Made by a program: the position numbers and the translations under genes. A DNA stretch of 64,000 nt from Zopfochytrium polystomum (Eukaryota > Chytridiomycota > Chytridiomycetes > Chytridiales > Chytridiaceae): contig JAIVFJ010000189.1 of the NCBI GenBank assembly GCA_025765615.1, forward strand, positions 1-64,000. Reading direction: 5' to 3'. Shown here piece after piece: positions 41,411-52,763 of the stretch; the stretch's first letter is position 1; every line of letters starts with the position of its first letter. The notes below the pieces were generated by a model. The model had not been told where the DNA came from. It searched no databases and was given only the letters and a program-made list of their open reading frames with translations.

Positions 41411-42334
41411 ATGTCTGACCCAAACAACACCTTCCCTGATGCAACTGCCTTCCAAGCCTTGATGGACCAATTACAAGCCCTTTCAAGACAGACACACCAA
41501 CTTCAAGAACAAGTCCTTCACCAGCAGCACCAGCTTCAACAACAACTTCACCAACAAGAACATCAAGCTCTTCCCCTGCCCCAAGCCAACCAAGCAAGAG
41601 AGCCCAAGGTTCCCAGCCCTGACAAGTTCACTGGGCTGGCCAAAGACCTTAGGAACTTTATGGCCACTGTGGAGAATGTCATCCTTCTCCAACCTTCAAG
41701 ATTTCCCAGTGAGCAAGTCAAGGTTCTTTTCACAAGCACCCTCCTGTCTGGTCAAGCTCAATCATGGTACAGATCTCTCCCAAGCACACCCAACACCCTG
41801 CAAGAGCTCTGGGAGGGGCTGGAAGCTACCTTTGGTGACCCCTACGCATCTTGGACAGCAAGATCCAAGCTCAAGCATATCAAGCAAGGAAAGCAATCTT
41901 GTGTGGCCTACACCAACCAATTCAAGCAACTAGCCAGAGACTCTGGATACAATGATGCAGCTCTGATGGAGCTGTACCATGATGGTCTCCATGAGTCTAT
42001 CCAAGACATGCTCTCCCAGTCTCTGCACATCCCTGAGACCTTGGAAGAGTACATTCTCCTTGCCATCAAGATTGACAACAGACTCTACTCCAAGAGGCTG
42101 AAGCAAAGACAAGTAGGAACTACATCAAGACCAACCCCAGTCCCTCAAGCTCTTACAGTTCCTGAACCCATGCAAGTGGATGCAGTTGAGACACTTCCTA
42201 AGGGTCCTCTGAGCCAAGAGGAGAAAACAAGGAGGGCCCAGCGGGGACTGTGTTTCTACTGTGGCTCCAAGGAGCACGCTGTCAAGGACTGCCCAAGGAA
42301 GAAGCACCCAAACTCCCAGGTCCAGGCTCACTGA
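41411..42334 (+). CDS. gag: Chromovirus Gag
   Basis: A 307-codon frame from an ATG about 120 nt downstream of the predicted transcript start. It makes the structural protein of the retrotransposon particle. The N-terminal third is rich in Gln, His and Leu (coiled-coil-like, around residues 25-55), followed by a retrotransposon Gag domain (KFTGLAKDLRNFMATVEN onward) and, at about residues 281-294, one CCHC zinc knuckle, CFYCGSKEHAVKDC, for RNA binding. The frame stops at TGA 42332-42334, inside the loop of the predicted frameshift hairpin. An intact relative is in pieces at 25187-26028. Confidence 0.95.
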   Translation: MSDPNNTFPDATAFQALMDQLQALSRQTHQLQEQVLHQQHQLQQQLHQQEHQALPLPQANQAREPKVPSPDKFTGLAKDLRNFMATVENVILLQPSRFPSEQVKVLFTSTLLSGQAQSWYRSLPSTPNTLQELWEGLEATFGDPYASWTARSKLKHIKQGKQSCVAYTNQFKQLARDSGYNDAALMELYHDGLHESIQDMLSQSLHIPETLEEYILLAIKIDNRLYSKRLKQRQVGTTSRPTPVPQALTVPEPMQVDAVETLPKGPLSQEEKTRRAQRGLCFYCGSKEHAVKDCPRKKHPNSQVQAH

Positions 42335-42352
42335 GGGGCAATTCCCTGGACC
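42307..42352 (+). promoter_or_regulatory. Programmed -1 frameshift signal at gag/pol overlap
   Basis: CCCAAAC at 42307-42313 sits in the Gag frame as C-CCA-AAC, a canonical X-XXY-YYZ slippery heptamer. Five bases later, GGTCCAGG (42319-42326) can pair with CCTGGACC (42345-42352) to give an 8-bp stem with an 18-nt loop holding the Gag stop. A -1 slip enters the pol frame directly. The signal is kept in the copy at 22484-26376. Confidence 0.8.
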
Positions 42353-45300
42353 CTCCTCCAAGCTGCCCCTGTTTCATCACCACCACCAGCACCACAAACA
42401 CCTCAGATTCCAAGCCCCACCAACTCACCATGGATGTCAAGATTCAACTCTCACCCAAGTCAACCATCACAACCAAGGCCCTTATCGACTCTGGATCATC
42501 CTGCAACATCATTGATGCCACCCTTGCCAAGTCTTGTGCCATTCCCACCATCAAGAAATCCACACCCCTCAAGGTCCACTTTGCCAATCATGCTCTGTTC
42601 AAGGAAATCAGCCATGAAACCAAGCTAAACCTCCACATCCAAGACTTTCCACCATCCATGGTCAACCTGGAAGTATTGGATCTTGGCTCACCCACATTCT
42701 CTGTCATCCTGGGATTACCATGGCTGCAAGCCCAGAACCCTGCCATTGATTGGGTCACTGGTCAAGTCCAACCTCCACCAATTGGAACAGTCACCCAAAA
42801 CTCAAGTCAAGCCCCCCAGTCTCATGCTCTCAAGCCCTTGATTCAAGATTCACAGCCAGCCAAGACTCAAGTTCCACAGTTCACAGTTCACAGTCAAGAT
42901 TCAAGTAGAGCTCATAGAGCTCACAGTCATGGCCAAGACTCTAGTTCACAGAACCCACAGTCAAGGATTCAAGTACCACAGTTCACAGTCCACATTCAAG
43001 ATTCAAGTTCCACAGCTCACAGTCTTTGCCAAGAACAGAACTCTCAGTCAAAGATTCAAGAATCACAGTTCCCAGTCAAGAATTCATGCACCACTGCTGA
43101 AGAGCACAGGAACTTGGACCCATCAGACCTTTTGCTGGCATCCAAGCTACCAAAAGAATATCTCCCTTATGCTGATGTGTTTTCCAAGACCAAGGCAGAC
43201 CTGCTACCAGCTCAGAGGCCTTATGACTGTGAAATCCCACTCAAGGATGAAACTTGCAGCCCACCTTTCAAGCCACTGTACCACCTCTCTCCACCAGAAG
43301 CCAAGGCCCTCCAAGAATACATTGAAGAAATGCTGAACAAGGGATTCATCCAACCTTCCAAGTCACCAGCTGGAGCTCCCATCTTTTTTGTCAAGAAGAA
43401 GGATGGGGGACTGAGACCCTGTGTGGACTACAGAGATCTCAATGAGATGACAGTCAAGAACCGCTATCCACTGCCTCTCATCTCTGAATTACTGGACAAA
43501 CTGAGCCATGCAAGGATATTTTCCAAGATTGACCTCAGAGGTGCCTACAATTTGGTCAGAATTAAGCCCCAGGATCAATGGAAGACTGCCTTCAGATGCA
43601 AATACGGTCACTTTGAGTACTTGGTTATGCCCTTTGGACTTACCAATGCTCCAGCTATTTTCCAAGGCATGATGAATGACATCTTCAGGGATATTCTGGA
43701 CCTTTTTGTCATTGTCTACCTGGATGATATCCTGGTATTTTCATCTGACACTGCAAGCCATATGGGACATGTCAAGACTGTCTTGGAGAGACTCAGACAG
43801 CATCACCTCTATGCAAAGCTGGAGAAGTGTGAATTCCACAAGACCTCCATTGAGTTTTTGGGGTTCATTGTGTCTGACAAAGGGATCTCCATGGCACCAG
43901 ACAAGATCCAAACTATTCTTGAATGGAAGGCTCCAAATTCCATCAAGGATGTTCAAAGCTTCCTTGGATTTTGCAACTTCTACAGAACCTTCATTGCCAA
44001 CTATTCTGCCATAGCCAAGCCTCTCACTGATCTCACCAAGAAGACCACCAAGTTTGAATGGACCCCAGCAGCAGAGCAAGCCTGGCTAGCTCTTAAGACA
44101 GCAACCACAAGTGCACCACTCCTTAAGCATGTGGATCCCTTGCTTCCCTTCACCTTGGAAACTGATGCCTCAGACTATGCCCTTGGCGCTGTTCTGTCCC
44201 AGCCAAGCTCTCAGGACCCCTCTGCTCCTCTGCATCCAGTGGCATATTACTCCAGGAAGCTGAACAGTGCTGAGTGTAACTACACAGTCCATGACAAGGA
44301 GTTGCTTGCAATTGTGGAAGCATTCAAATTCTGGAGACACTACTTGGCTGGTTCTAAAGGCATCTCTGTCTATTCTGATCACAAGAACCTCACCTTCTTC
44401 AGGGCAAGGAGGTTGCTCAAGCAGAGGCATGCCAGGTGGGCTGAACTGCTCTCTGAGTATGACTTTAAGCTGTGCTATTCTCCTGGCCACCTTAACACTG
44501 TGGCTGATGCCCTGTCAAGAAGAACAGACCTTGCACCTGAAGGGGGAGATGGTTTCACCCCACCATCCAAGACACACCTTTCATTGCTTCCTGACAGTGT
44601 GTGGGCCCATGCTATTTCCAAGGACCCCAAGCCTCACAAGATTCAAATCAGCCAAGAAGAGGAAAAACTTGAGATACTCAAGACAAGGCATGATGCAGCA
44701 ACAGCTGGACACCCAGGAGAGCACAAGACATATGAGCTTGTTTCCAGAGACTTCTACTGGCCAGGCATGAGGAAGTACATCAAGAACTATGTCAGCAGCT
44801 GTGAAACCTGTCAAAGAAACAAATCCAGCAGACACAAGCCCTATGGACTTCTGGAGCCCCTCCCAATTGCCATCAGCCCTTGGTCATCAATATCCATGGA
44901 CTTCATTGTGAAACTGCCCCCATCCCATGGATTTGACTCTATCCTTGTTGTCATCTGCAGAAGGACAAAGTTGGCCCATTTCATCCCCTGCACTGAGAAT
45001 ATAGATGCACAAGGAACAGCAGACCTGTTTTTGCAGCACATATTCAGGCTCCATGGGCTGCCTCAGTCAATCGTCAGTGACAGAGGACCACAGTTCAGAT
45101 CTCAATTTTGGAAAGCACTCACAGCTGCCCTTGGAATCAAGTCTCAACTGTCAACTGCTTATCACCCTCAGACTGATGGACAAACAGAAAGAACAAACCA
45201 GACTCTGGAGCAGTATTTGAGGTGCTATGTCAGCTATCAACAGGATGATTGGCCCACCCTCCTTCCACTGGCAGAATTTGCTCTCAACAATTCTCTCCAC

Positions 45301-45969
45301 TCAAGCACCCAGCTATCTCCTTTCTTTGCAACCTATGGCTTCAATCCAAGAGGAGATCTTCTGGGACAAGAGACCCTATCCAATGTCCAAGCTCCTGCTG
45401 CGGCTTCACACTTACATAAGCTCAAGATCATCAACTCCTTCCTGGACTCCACCCTGAAGCAAGCCCAAGAAGATGCCTCAAGATTTGCCAACACTCACAG
45501 AATGGACCATGACCTTGCTGTGGGTCAGCAAGTTTGGCTTCTGAGGAAGAACTTGCAGACCAAAAGACCAAGTCCCAAGCTAGACAACCTCAAGTTGGGT
45601 CCTTTCAAGATCTTGGAGCAAATCAATCCAGTCACCTTCAAGCTGGATCTCCCTGCATCCATGAAGATCCACCCAGTTTTCCATGTCAGCCTTTTAGAGA
45701 AGTTTGTGGCCAATTCCATTCCAGGCAGAGTTGTTCCTCCTCCTCCTCCAGTTGAGGTAGAAGGTGAAGAGGAATTTGAGGTTGAACAAATCTTGGATGC
45801 CAAGTGGTTTGGAAGAACACTCAAGTTCCTTGTTAAGTGGAAAGGTTACTCAGATGCTGACAACACCTGGGAGCCTGAGTCAAACCTCACTCACTGCCAA
45901 GACCTTCTGCTCGAGTTCAAGACCAGGTACCCCACCAAGTTGCAGAAGAGGCCTAAAAGGGGGAGATGA
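42314..45969 (+). CDS. pol: Chromovirus Pol: protease, RT, RNase H, integrase, chromodomain
   Basis: The pol frame is open from before 42250 to the TGA at 45967-45969 and is entered by -1 frameshift near 42313. Numbering from 42250: aspartic protease with IDSGSSC at about 78-84; reverse transcriptase from about 380, with CVDYRDLN, MPFGLTNAPAIFQ and the catalytic YLDD at about 491; RNase H with LETDASDYALGAVL at about 636; integrase with an HHCC zinc site (about 814-856) and catalytic acids in SMDFIV, SDRG and QTERTNQ (about 884, 944, 981); and a C-terminal chromodomain (about 1174-1225, FLVKWKGYSDADNTWEPE) that in this group directs integration to marked chromatin. All catalytic residues are present. 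The last codons overlap the polypurine tract. Confidence 0.96.
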
Positions 45970-46322
45970 TGTTATGAATCACCCTCTGGAAACCTCTGGA
46001 ACCTTCTAGAACATTCCTTCATGGAACCTTCTGGGACCTTCTGGAACCTTCTAGAACATTCCTTCATGGAACCTTGTGGAACCTTCTGGAACCTTCTTTG
46101 CTTTCCTGACTTGTCTTGTTGTCATTGGTATCATTGGTATCATTGTATTACTAATTGCTCTTTCTGGAACTTTCTTGGAGTCTTGACAAGGAACACTCTC
46201 AAAAGGTATAAAAGGGGGATGGGGGACCTGTCCCATCCCTCAAGTGAATTATTGTTTCCAATACAATCATCACTCCTCTCAGTTCCTTGTCTGCCTTGTC
46301 CTGTCCTGCCCTGTTCCTGACA
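45970..46322 (+). repeat. 3' LTR of intact chromovirus
   Basis: Same length and, by eye, same sequence as the 5' LTR, including the 45-bp duplication in the pentamer array. It is followed by CCGAC, the second copy of the target duplication. Confidence 0.97.
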
Positions 46323-46548
46323 CCGACGGACATCAAGGAGAAAGTCATGAAAGATACTGTTCCTGACAGGAGGCAGGGGAGGTGGAGCTTCACGCCAAAT
46401 GTCGAGAACATCTATAGAGAACTGTCGAATCAACTCACTCAGTATCTTGTGAAGCTGGTACTACATGGGTAAGGCCAAAGGCGTCTCAGCAAGTGCTGCA
46501 TGAGTGATGCTCAGAGGCTTGTTACTTGAATGAAGACAATATGCAACT

Positions 46549-46856
46549 TGTCAGGAACAGGGCAGGATAGGACAAGGCAGACAAGGAACTGAGCGGAGTG
46601 ATGATTGTATTGGAAACAATAATTCACTTGAGGGATGGGACAGGTCCCCCATCCCCCTTTTATACCTTTTGAGAGTCGTCCTTGTCAAGACTCAAAGAAA
46701 GTTCCAGAAAGAGCAATTCGTAATACAATGATACCAATGATACCAATGACAACAAGACAAGTCAGGAAAGCAAAGAAAGTTCCAGAAGGTTCCACAAGGT
46801 TCCATGAAGGAATGTTCTAGAAGGTTCCAGAGGTTTCCAGAGGGTGATTCATAACA
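46549..46856 (-). mobile_element. Solo chromovirus LTR, inverted, near the intact element
   Basis: 308 bp, minus orientation, same length class as the LTR at 26069-26376. The flanks CAACT and CCTCC do not match, so no target duplication is visible. 46328-46548 between the two insertions shows nothing recognisable. Confidence 0.88.
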
Positions 46857-47123
46857 CCTCCAGATGTGACCTGAGAAAATCCTAAAGTTCTCGATGCCGA
46901 ACTTCCTGCAATGGAGCCTTTCTGAGCCTGCTCTTGCACTTATGCTCGACTGTTCTGCCATGGATGGCAGCGCGTTTTACCTCTACTCCAGCTCCAACTA
47001 CGTTCACAGAGCAGAGTTGATTTTACCCTGAGATCATGTCACGCTTCTTGAATGGCTTGATTGGATATTCGAACATAGAAGTTTCACACTTCCATCTCGA
47101 CAAGCAGGGAGAACTGAAGTCAG

Positions 47124-47825
47124 TTGAAATCCTCCCTGAACCATGGAATAGGGAAGCACCCGTTAATGGGACCAAGCTCTGGCCTGGTCTTTCTGCACCA
47201 ATTCTGTTGGATATCCCCAAACCTAGTCAAGAACGCCTTAGGACTTATCAAGGTCTTTGACGGCACGAAGAATCGCGAAGCAGCCGTCAAGTTCCTGAAA
47301 CAACTCTGCAGTGCGGCGACGTTGATGGACGAGCCTGATGTCCTTGTGGAAGGAATCCAACAGTACCTCAAAGGCGTCGCACTCTCCTGGTGGGAGGGTC
47401 TTGACGACAACAAATGACCTGAAACTCTAGAAGAATTTGAAAGCACCGTGACTGAGCATTTCGTTCCGAACAACACATCTGACGACGCCGAATTCAAGCT
47501 TCGAAAGCTCGAACTGAAGAATCAGAATACCTCGGAGTTTGAGAAGATCTTCCTCAGACACGCAGACCAAGTACCCAACCTGAACGAAAAGGACCGCAAG
47601 GATATCTTCTGGTTTGCGCTACGTGAAGACATCCGGAGTACGATGACTCTATTGAAACAAAACCGACGAAACCTCTCGTTCAATCAACTGGTTGTTGCTG
47701 CGACCGAGGCTGAACGATCTTCGCGCTCCGGTGTGCGCGTAGGAATCCACAAACAAATTGGGCATAAGCAACCAGAGAACCTTACGCCCAAGTATGAACA
47801 GAAACCGAACAAATACAACGAATGA
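47124..47825 (+). pseudogene. Gypsy-2 gag remnant
   Basis: KVFDGTKNREAAVKFLKQL and VEGIQQYLKGVALSWWEGL are typical of retrotransposon Gag. The frame is cut by a TGA at 47415-47417 and resumes in the same frame as PETLEEFESTVTEHF. The C-terminal part continues to 47825. No zinc knuckle is seen before the protease region. Confidence 0.8.
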
Positions 47826-50800
47826 ACCTCTCAACAAAACTGATTGATTGCGACCTTCCCATGGCCAACAATGCCCAGTCCAAGAGCAAGTCGTTTGCCT
47901 CCATCCAGTACTCTGTGGCAGGGCAACTGGAATGGGCTGAATTTGCTCTCGTAGATGCACTACGATATGACCTGATTTTGGGTATTCCCTGGTTCAAGTG
48001 GAGAAACCCAACGATTGATTATCATGCCAACTGTTTCTCGTTCATCGAACGTGGATGGCCTAACTCAACAAGTTCGGTACAGCAGCTGGAAACTGTCCCC
48101 AATTCCTGAAGCAATAACCCAGAATATCATCTCAGGCATTGAAGCAGGACAAACCATACAGGCCAGAGCCTCAGCATTTATGGTCCGCATCCATGAAATA
48201 TCTACTATGGATGGAGAACGTCCAAACGCCCCAACCAGCAACGAACTGTCAAAGGTCCTCGAAGAGTATCTACCACAACAGTCTTTGCTGAGAAACTCCC
48301 GGAGGGTCGCCCAGCTGACAGACCTACGATTCCTGGCGGGAATCACAAGATTCCTTTGATTCCAGGGGCTCAACCAGTGTGGAAACCCCTGTATCATCTC
48401 TTGAAACTTGAACTGGCCGAGATGGCCAAGCAACTGGAGGAACTGATCAAGATGGGCCATGTCCGACCCTCCAAGTCCCCCGTGGGGAGCCCCTAACTTG
48501 TTTGTGAACAAGCTGGGTGGTGGGCTGCGGATGTGCATTGGCTACTGCGAACTGAACAAGTTGACGGTCAAAAACCGATGCTCCTTGCCCCACATCTCTG
48601 AACTGCGCGATCAATGTGTGGGAGCAAAATTCTTCACAAAACTTGATCTCCGATCTGGGTACTACCAAGTGGCAGTAGCCCCCGAAGATATCGAGAAAAC
48701 GGCCTTCTGAACTCGTTACGGCCACTTTGAATATGTTGTTTGTCCCTTTGGGCTGACAGTGTCTTCCAGCCACCTTTCAAAGGATGATGAACAATGTGTT
48801 TCACGGAATTCTTGACGATTTTGTGGTGGTATATATGGACGACATCCTTATATACTCCAAAGACCGGAAAAGTCACATACAACATGTGCGCAAAGTTCTT
48901 TGACACCTTCACTAGCATGGGTTGCAACTGAAGCTGTCAAAGTGCGAATGGGAACGCCAAGCGATGCAATTCCTTGGCTACCTTATCTCGCAGAACAGCA
49001 TTTGAATTACGCCAGAACACATCGCGGCAGTGACGGACTTTCCACTGCCCACAACGACTGTGGACTTGCAACAGTTTCTTGGCCTGGCCAACTACTTCCA
49101 CATCTTCTGCCAGGAGATGGCTCGTGTGGCAGGCCCTCTCCATGCCCTTGTGAAGGGCAAGTCCAGCGGGAAACGACACCCCTTAAAAGGGTGGGAGGGA
49201 GCGGTGCATGGCTGCGCCTTTGACAAATTGAAGCAATTGATCACCAGTGCTCCAGTGCTCCGCTTCAACGAACCTGACTTACCGACGAAAGACGGACTCA
49301 TCAGCTTATGCCATTGGAGCTTGCTTGATGCAGGACGACGGCAAAGGGTGGAGGCCAGTTGCATACTACTCCCGAAAACCCTTGCCAGCTGAAACACGAT
49401 ATGACACCAGCGAACAAGAACTGCTCGCAGTACACGAAGCCCTGAACGCCTGGAGACCGTACCTGGAGGGTTCGCGATTCCACGTCCAGTCTGACCACCA
49501 GTCACTGAAGTGGCTACAAGACCAGAAGATCCTGAACCAACGACAAGCCTGGTGGGTGATGAACTTCCAAAGCTACGACTTCACGATAGGATTTACGCTT
49601 GGTGACACCAACACGGTGGCAGATATCCTCTCAAGAAGACCCGACTTTGCGACTAGATGCAACATGTGCAGAACAAGGATCAATGCAGCCCAACTCGCTT
49701 TGTACAATACCATCGACAATGAAATAACGAAAGGATGCTTGCAAGACCCCGAAGCCGAAACATGGAGGGAGTACCTCCAAGAACCAAGTTCAGTTCCATT
49801 TGCTCCGTCACCAACTTAGGAAGTGGAGTGACGAAGACAATGAACTAAAATACGATGGATGACGCTATGTCCCAGACAAGAACGATTTGCGAACACATCT
49901 GCTCGCTGAATACCACGAAACGCCGTTGGCAGGACACCCAAGCAGTCTCAGATTGTATGCTCAGATGAGCAAGAAATGGTACTGGCTGGGAATGGAGAAG
50001 GATTGCAAGCGCTTCACCAAGTCCTGCGACAAATGCCAGAGAACCAAGAAAGAAAGGGCCAACGAACAAGGGTATCTCCAGCCCCTAGAAGCTCCTTCGC
50101 AGAGGTGGAAGGCGATCAGCATGGACTTGGTGCCAGAGATGCCTGAAGAAAACGATTACGACGCCCTCCTAGTGGTACAGGATCGTCTAACTAAACGCAT
50201 TCATTTATTGCGAACACGAACGACTGCAAAGCGACAAAGATGTTGCAGAACTGTACTTTGACCGAATCTTCCCCCTGCGTGGAGTCCCTGAAATGATTAC
50301 CTCTGATCAAGGTAGCCAGTTTGTGTCGTGTTTCACGAATTACTTGTTTAGTTGACTGGAACGACGATGGATTACTCAACGGCCTGACACCAACAGTCAA
50401 ACGGCCAAGTCGAACGAACAATTCAGCTCTCCGAGCATTGCTGGAAACTCCCAGAGCGAAATGGACAAAGTTCCTACTGCACATGGAGTTTGCATTTAAC
50501 TCCAACATGAATAGTACCACACAATTCTCCCCTTTCCATCTGGATTTGGGAAACGAACCACTAGGCCCAGGAGACCTACCACCACTTGTAGTAGGGGGAC
50601 CGCGATCGAAACGAGAACCAGAAGCCTAGGAGTTCTTCGAACACCTCACAGACATATTAAGCGCTGCAAGGAACCGCATCTTAGTCGCCCAACAAGAACA
50701 AGAACAAGAATTCAATGAACGGCATCGACCTGACCCCCAGTATCGAGTTGGAGACAGAGTGATGTTATTGTGACAAGGTCTTCGTGCTCCTGGTGTGACT

Positions 50801-51197
50801 ACCAGAGAAGGACTTGCCACGCCATACATCAGGCCCTTCAAAGTGACAAAGGCTGAACCACCCAACTATCCGCTGAAATTACCCACAACTATGAGAGTTC
50901 ATCCTACATTCCACGTAGAAAAACTGAAAACATATCATGAACTGGCCAAAGACTTTCCTGGACGAAAAGTTAACGACCAACCTCCACCTGTGCTGGTGGA
51001 TGAAGAAGAAGAAGAATACGTCGTTGACGAAGTTCTAGAAGAACGAACTAGACGGGGAAAGAAGGAATACCTTGTAAGCTGGAAAGGTTACAAGGTGGAA
51101 GATCAAACTTGGGAACCTTATGAACATGTCAAGGACTTGGAAGCTCTTGATCGGTTCATAGCTCGACGTACGAAGGATCGATCAAAAAGAAAGGGAG
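47826..51197 (+). pseudogene. Gypsy-2 pol remnant: protease, RT, RNase H, integrase, chromodomain
   Basis: Protease end: YDLILGIPWFKWRNP near 47990. RT: RMCIGYCELNKLTVKNRCSL and TKLDLRSGYYQVAVAP (48520-48690), with YMDDILIYS near 48836. RNase H: SEQELLAVHEALNAW near 49410. Integrase zinc site and core: CDKCQRTKKER and ISMDLVPEMPEENDYDALL (50020-50180). Chromodomain: KKEYLVSWKGYKVEDQTWEP (51060-51120). Stops include TGA at 48708, 48901, 49860 and 50771. The acidic residue region after the second catalytic Asp is frame-shifted near 50340. Confidence 0.85.
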
Positions 51198-51309
51198 TGT
51201 GACAGGCGGAGCCTGTTGGAGTGTGTCGTGCCGCTTGGTGCGAGGAAAAGGAAAGGGAAGAAGGAATAAAGGGGAATGAAAAACAATCAGACTTGTCAAT
51301 CCTGTTACA
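51198..51309 (+). repeat. Short 3' LTR of gypsy-2
   Basis: 112 bp from TGTGACAGG to CCTGTTACA, ends that are inverted repeats at 8 of 9 positions. It directly follows the purine tract and contains GAATAAAGG as a possible polyadenylation signal. No second copy is present for proof. Confidence 0.55.
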
Positions 51310-52330
51310 TTATGCACGGTTGATGAATCTTCTCGATGGATAGAAGTCCATGGGTTCCCTCTCAAGGGAGTAGCATCTTTGCACTTTCGAGGTTCCTTGA
51401 AGTTGCAGAGCGCTATCAGGGCACCACTACCCAGTCTGTCCGTTTTGATGGTGGCGAAATTAAGAAGACAACTGCTTTTGAAGAGTGTGTGCAACGAAGC
51501 ATCCTCCGATCCAAATTGACCCAAGTCCCTCCTACACGAAGGAGTTTAATGGTCTAGTGGAAAAGAATATTAACACTCATAAGGAAATGGCCCTGTGCTT
51601 GCTGCTCCCCTTGCGTCTTCCCACTCAATTTTCGCTTTACGCTCTCCAGTACGCAGCTCATATTAAGAATCGCACTGTCCTCTCCTACACAGGCAAAACA
51701 CCTTACGAGGTTTGGCAAAAAGAAGCCTTCCACAGACCATTTGCGTGTTTTCCGGTGCCCTGTGGTTTTTCACACCCCACCTGAAAAACAGCGTTTCAGA
51801 GGCCCTTGCGGTTCCCCTGGTGTTTTCCTTGGTTATCAAGGAAACTCCATCATACTAGTTTACGACCTCTGCACTCGCTGGGTTACTGAGCAGTTCCACG
51901 TTTCCTTCCACGAACCTATCTTCCCTGGTCTCACACAGGACACCTCCCGTTTTCACAACCTCGTCCTCCTTCACTCCTGGGGTGGTCCCATCACTCTGGC
52001 ATGCTCCTCCATGAATTCTTTTTGGGAACCGACCTATTCTGATGATGAGGACACCAACTCGTCTCCCACTCTGGTCACCTGTGCCTCTTCTATCAGAGAC
52101 ATTATTCCTGTTCCTGCTGATGAAGACTCTGTTCCTCATGATATCCAACTCTGGAGAGCCTACTGCTCCTTCCATTTCGGATTTGCAGGGGGAACGTGAT
52201 GGTGCCAGTGGTAGCACACATCGCTCTAATCTAAAGCCTCCGCCAACACTTCTGAAGTACCTTTGCCGGAGCTCAAAACCAATCCGCAATTTCAGGGGGA
52301 ACGACTTACAATAGGAAAGTTCTAAGGGCC
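51310..52330 (+). pseudogene. Copia element 3, integrase and linker fragment
   Basis: FNGLVEKNINTHKEMALCLL, AHIKNRTVLSYTGKTPYEVW, RVFRCPVVFHTPPEKQRF, FLGYQGNSIILVYDLCTRWV and QFHVSFHEPIFPG match, in order, the end of a copia integrase and the following region of the polyprotein. At least one frameshift (near 51740) and stops break it. Protease, RT and LTRs are absent. It lies between the gypsy-2 LTR and the left end of the DIRS element. Confidence 0.82.
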
Positions 52331-52379
52331 ATGGTGGCACGTTATTCATGCAGCTTAAGCAGCAATCTCCGAGGAGGGA

Positions 52380-52480
52380 GGCCCAGGGTGCTTTTCAAAG
52401 CTTTGTTCCGCTCAGTCTGAGCATCTTGGTCAAAAACCAAACAAAAAAATGAAAAAAGCCAATCTTTTTTTCGCTCAGTC
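52380..52480 (+). repeat. DIRS left inverted terminal repeat
   Basis: Complementary to 57707-57807, with GGCCCAGGGTGCTTTTCAAA at the outer side and an A-rich middle. Single-base differences include TTCCGC versus TCCCGC. Confidence 0.9.
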
Positions 52481-52763
52481 GGAGCGACAAGAGAGCGAAG
52501 AGAGAGGCTGGGAGATGTGTGAGCACCAGGCGACTGGGAAAAAAACCCGGACAAAAAACCCCTGTGGGGAAAAAAGGCCGCCCAGGAAAAACCAGCGCCA
52601 TAAGACTAGGAGTAAGGGTATATGTGCGCCGGACGATTCCAGCCGAAATGTCTCGTGAGGATAAGGGGAGAAGTCGGTGAAGGCTGCCCAAGGGAAAAGA
52701 AACCCGACCGTGAAGAGGAGAAGGAGGGGGAGAGCCCAGGGTGCGGGAGGCCGTGGGTTGGGA

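Larger units (their letters stand above)
41018..46322 (+). mobile_element. Intact Ty3/gypsy chromovirus (Tf1/sushi-like), young insertion
   Basis: A complete LTR retrotransposon of 5,305 bp. LTRs at 41018-41370 and 45970-46322 are both 353 bp and I found no difference between them by eye. A perfect CCGAC target duplication flanks the element (41013-41017, 46323-46327). Inside are gag, pol in the -1 frame with protease, RT, RNase H, integrase and chromodomain, a purine tract before the 3' LTR (AAAAGGGGGAGATGA) and a self-priming type primer-binding site. Both frames are open throughout. The coding region has very few CpG dinucleotides. Identical LTRs mean recent insertion; nothing visible prevents activity. 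Confidence 0.97.
47030..51309 (+). mobile_element. Decayed gypsy element 2 (chromodomain class), 5' truncated
   Basis: Gag, protease, RT, RNase H, integrase and chromodomain pieces follow each other in order on the plus strand, broken by stops and frameshifts. The 3' end has a purine tract AAAAAGAAAGGGAG and a short LTR at 51198-51309. No 5' LTR was found near 46.9-47.1 kb. In contrast to the intact chromovirus it is rich in CpG, so it is a different family. Confidence 0.85.

Noticed and set aside
41018..46322. An infectious retrovirus with an envelope gene
   Set aside because: The pol frame runs directly into the polypurine tract and 3' LTR; no env-like frame exists.
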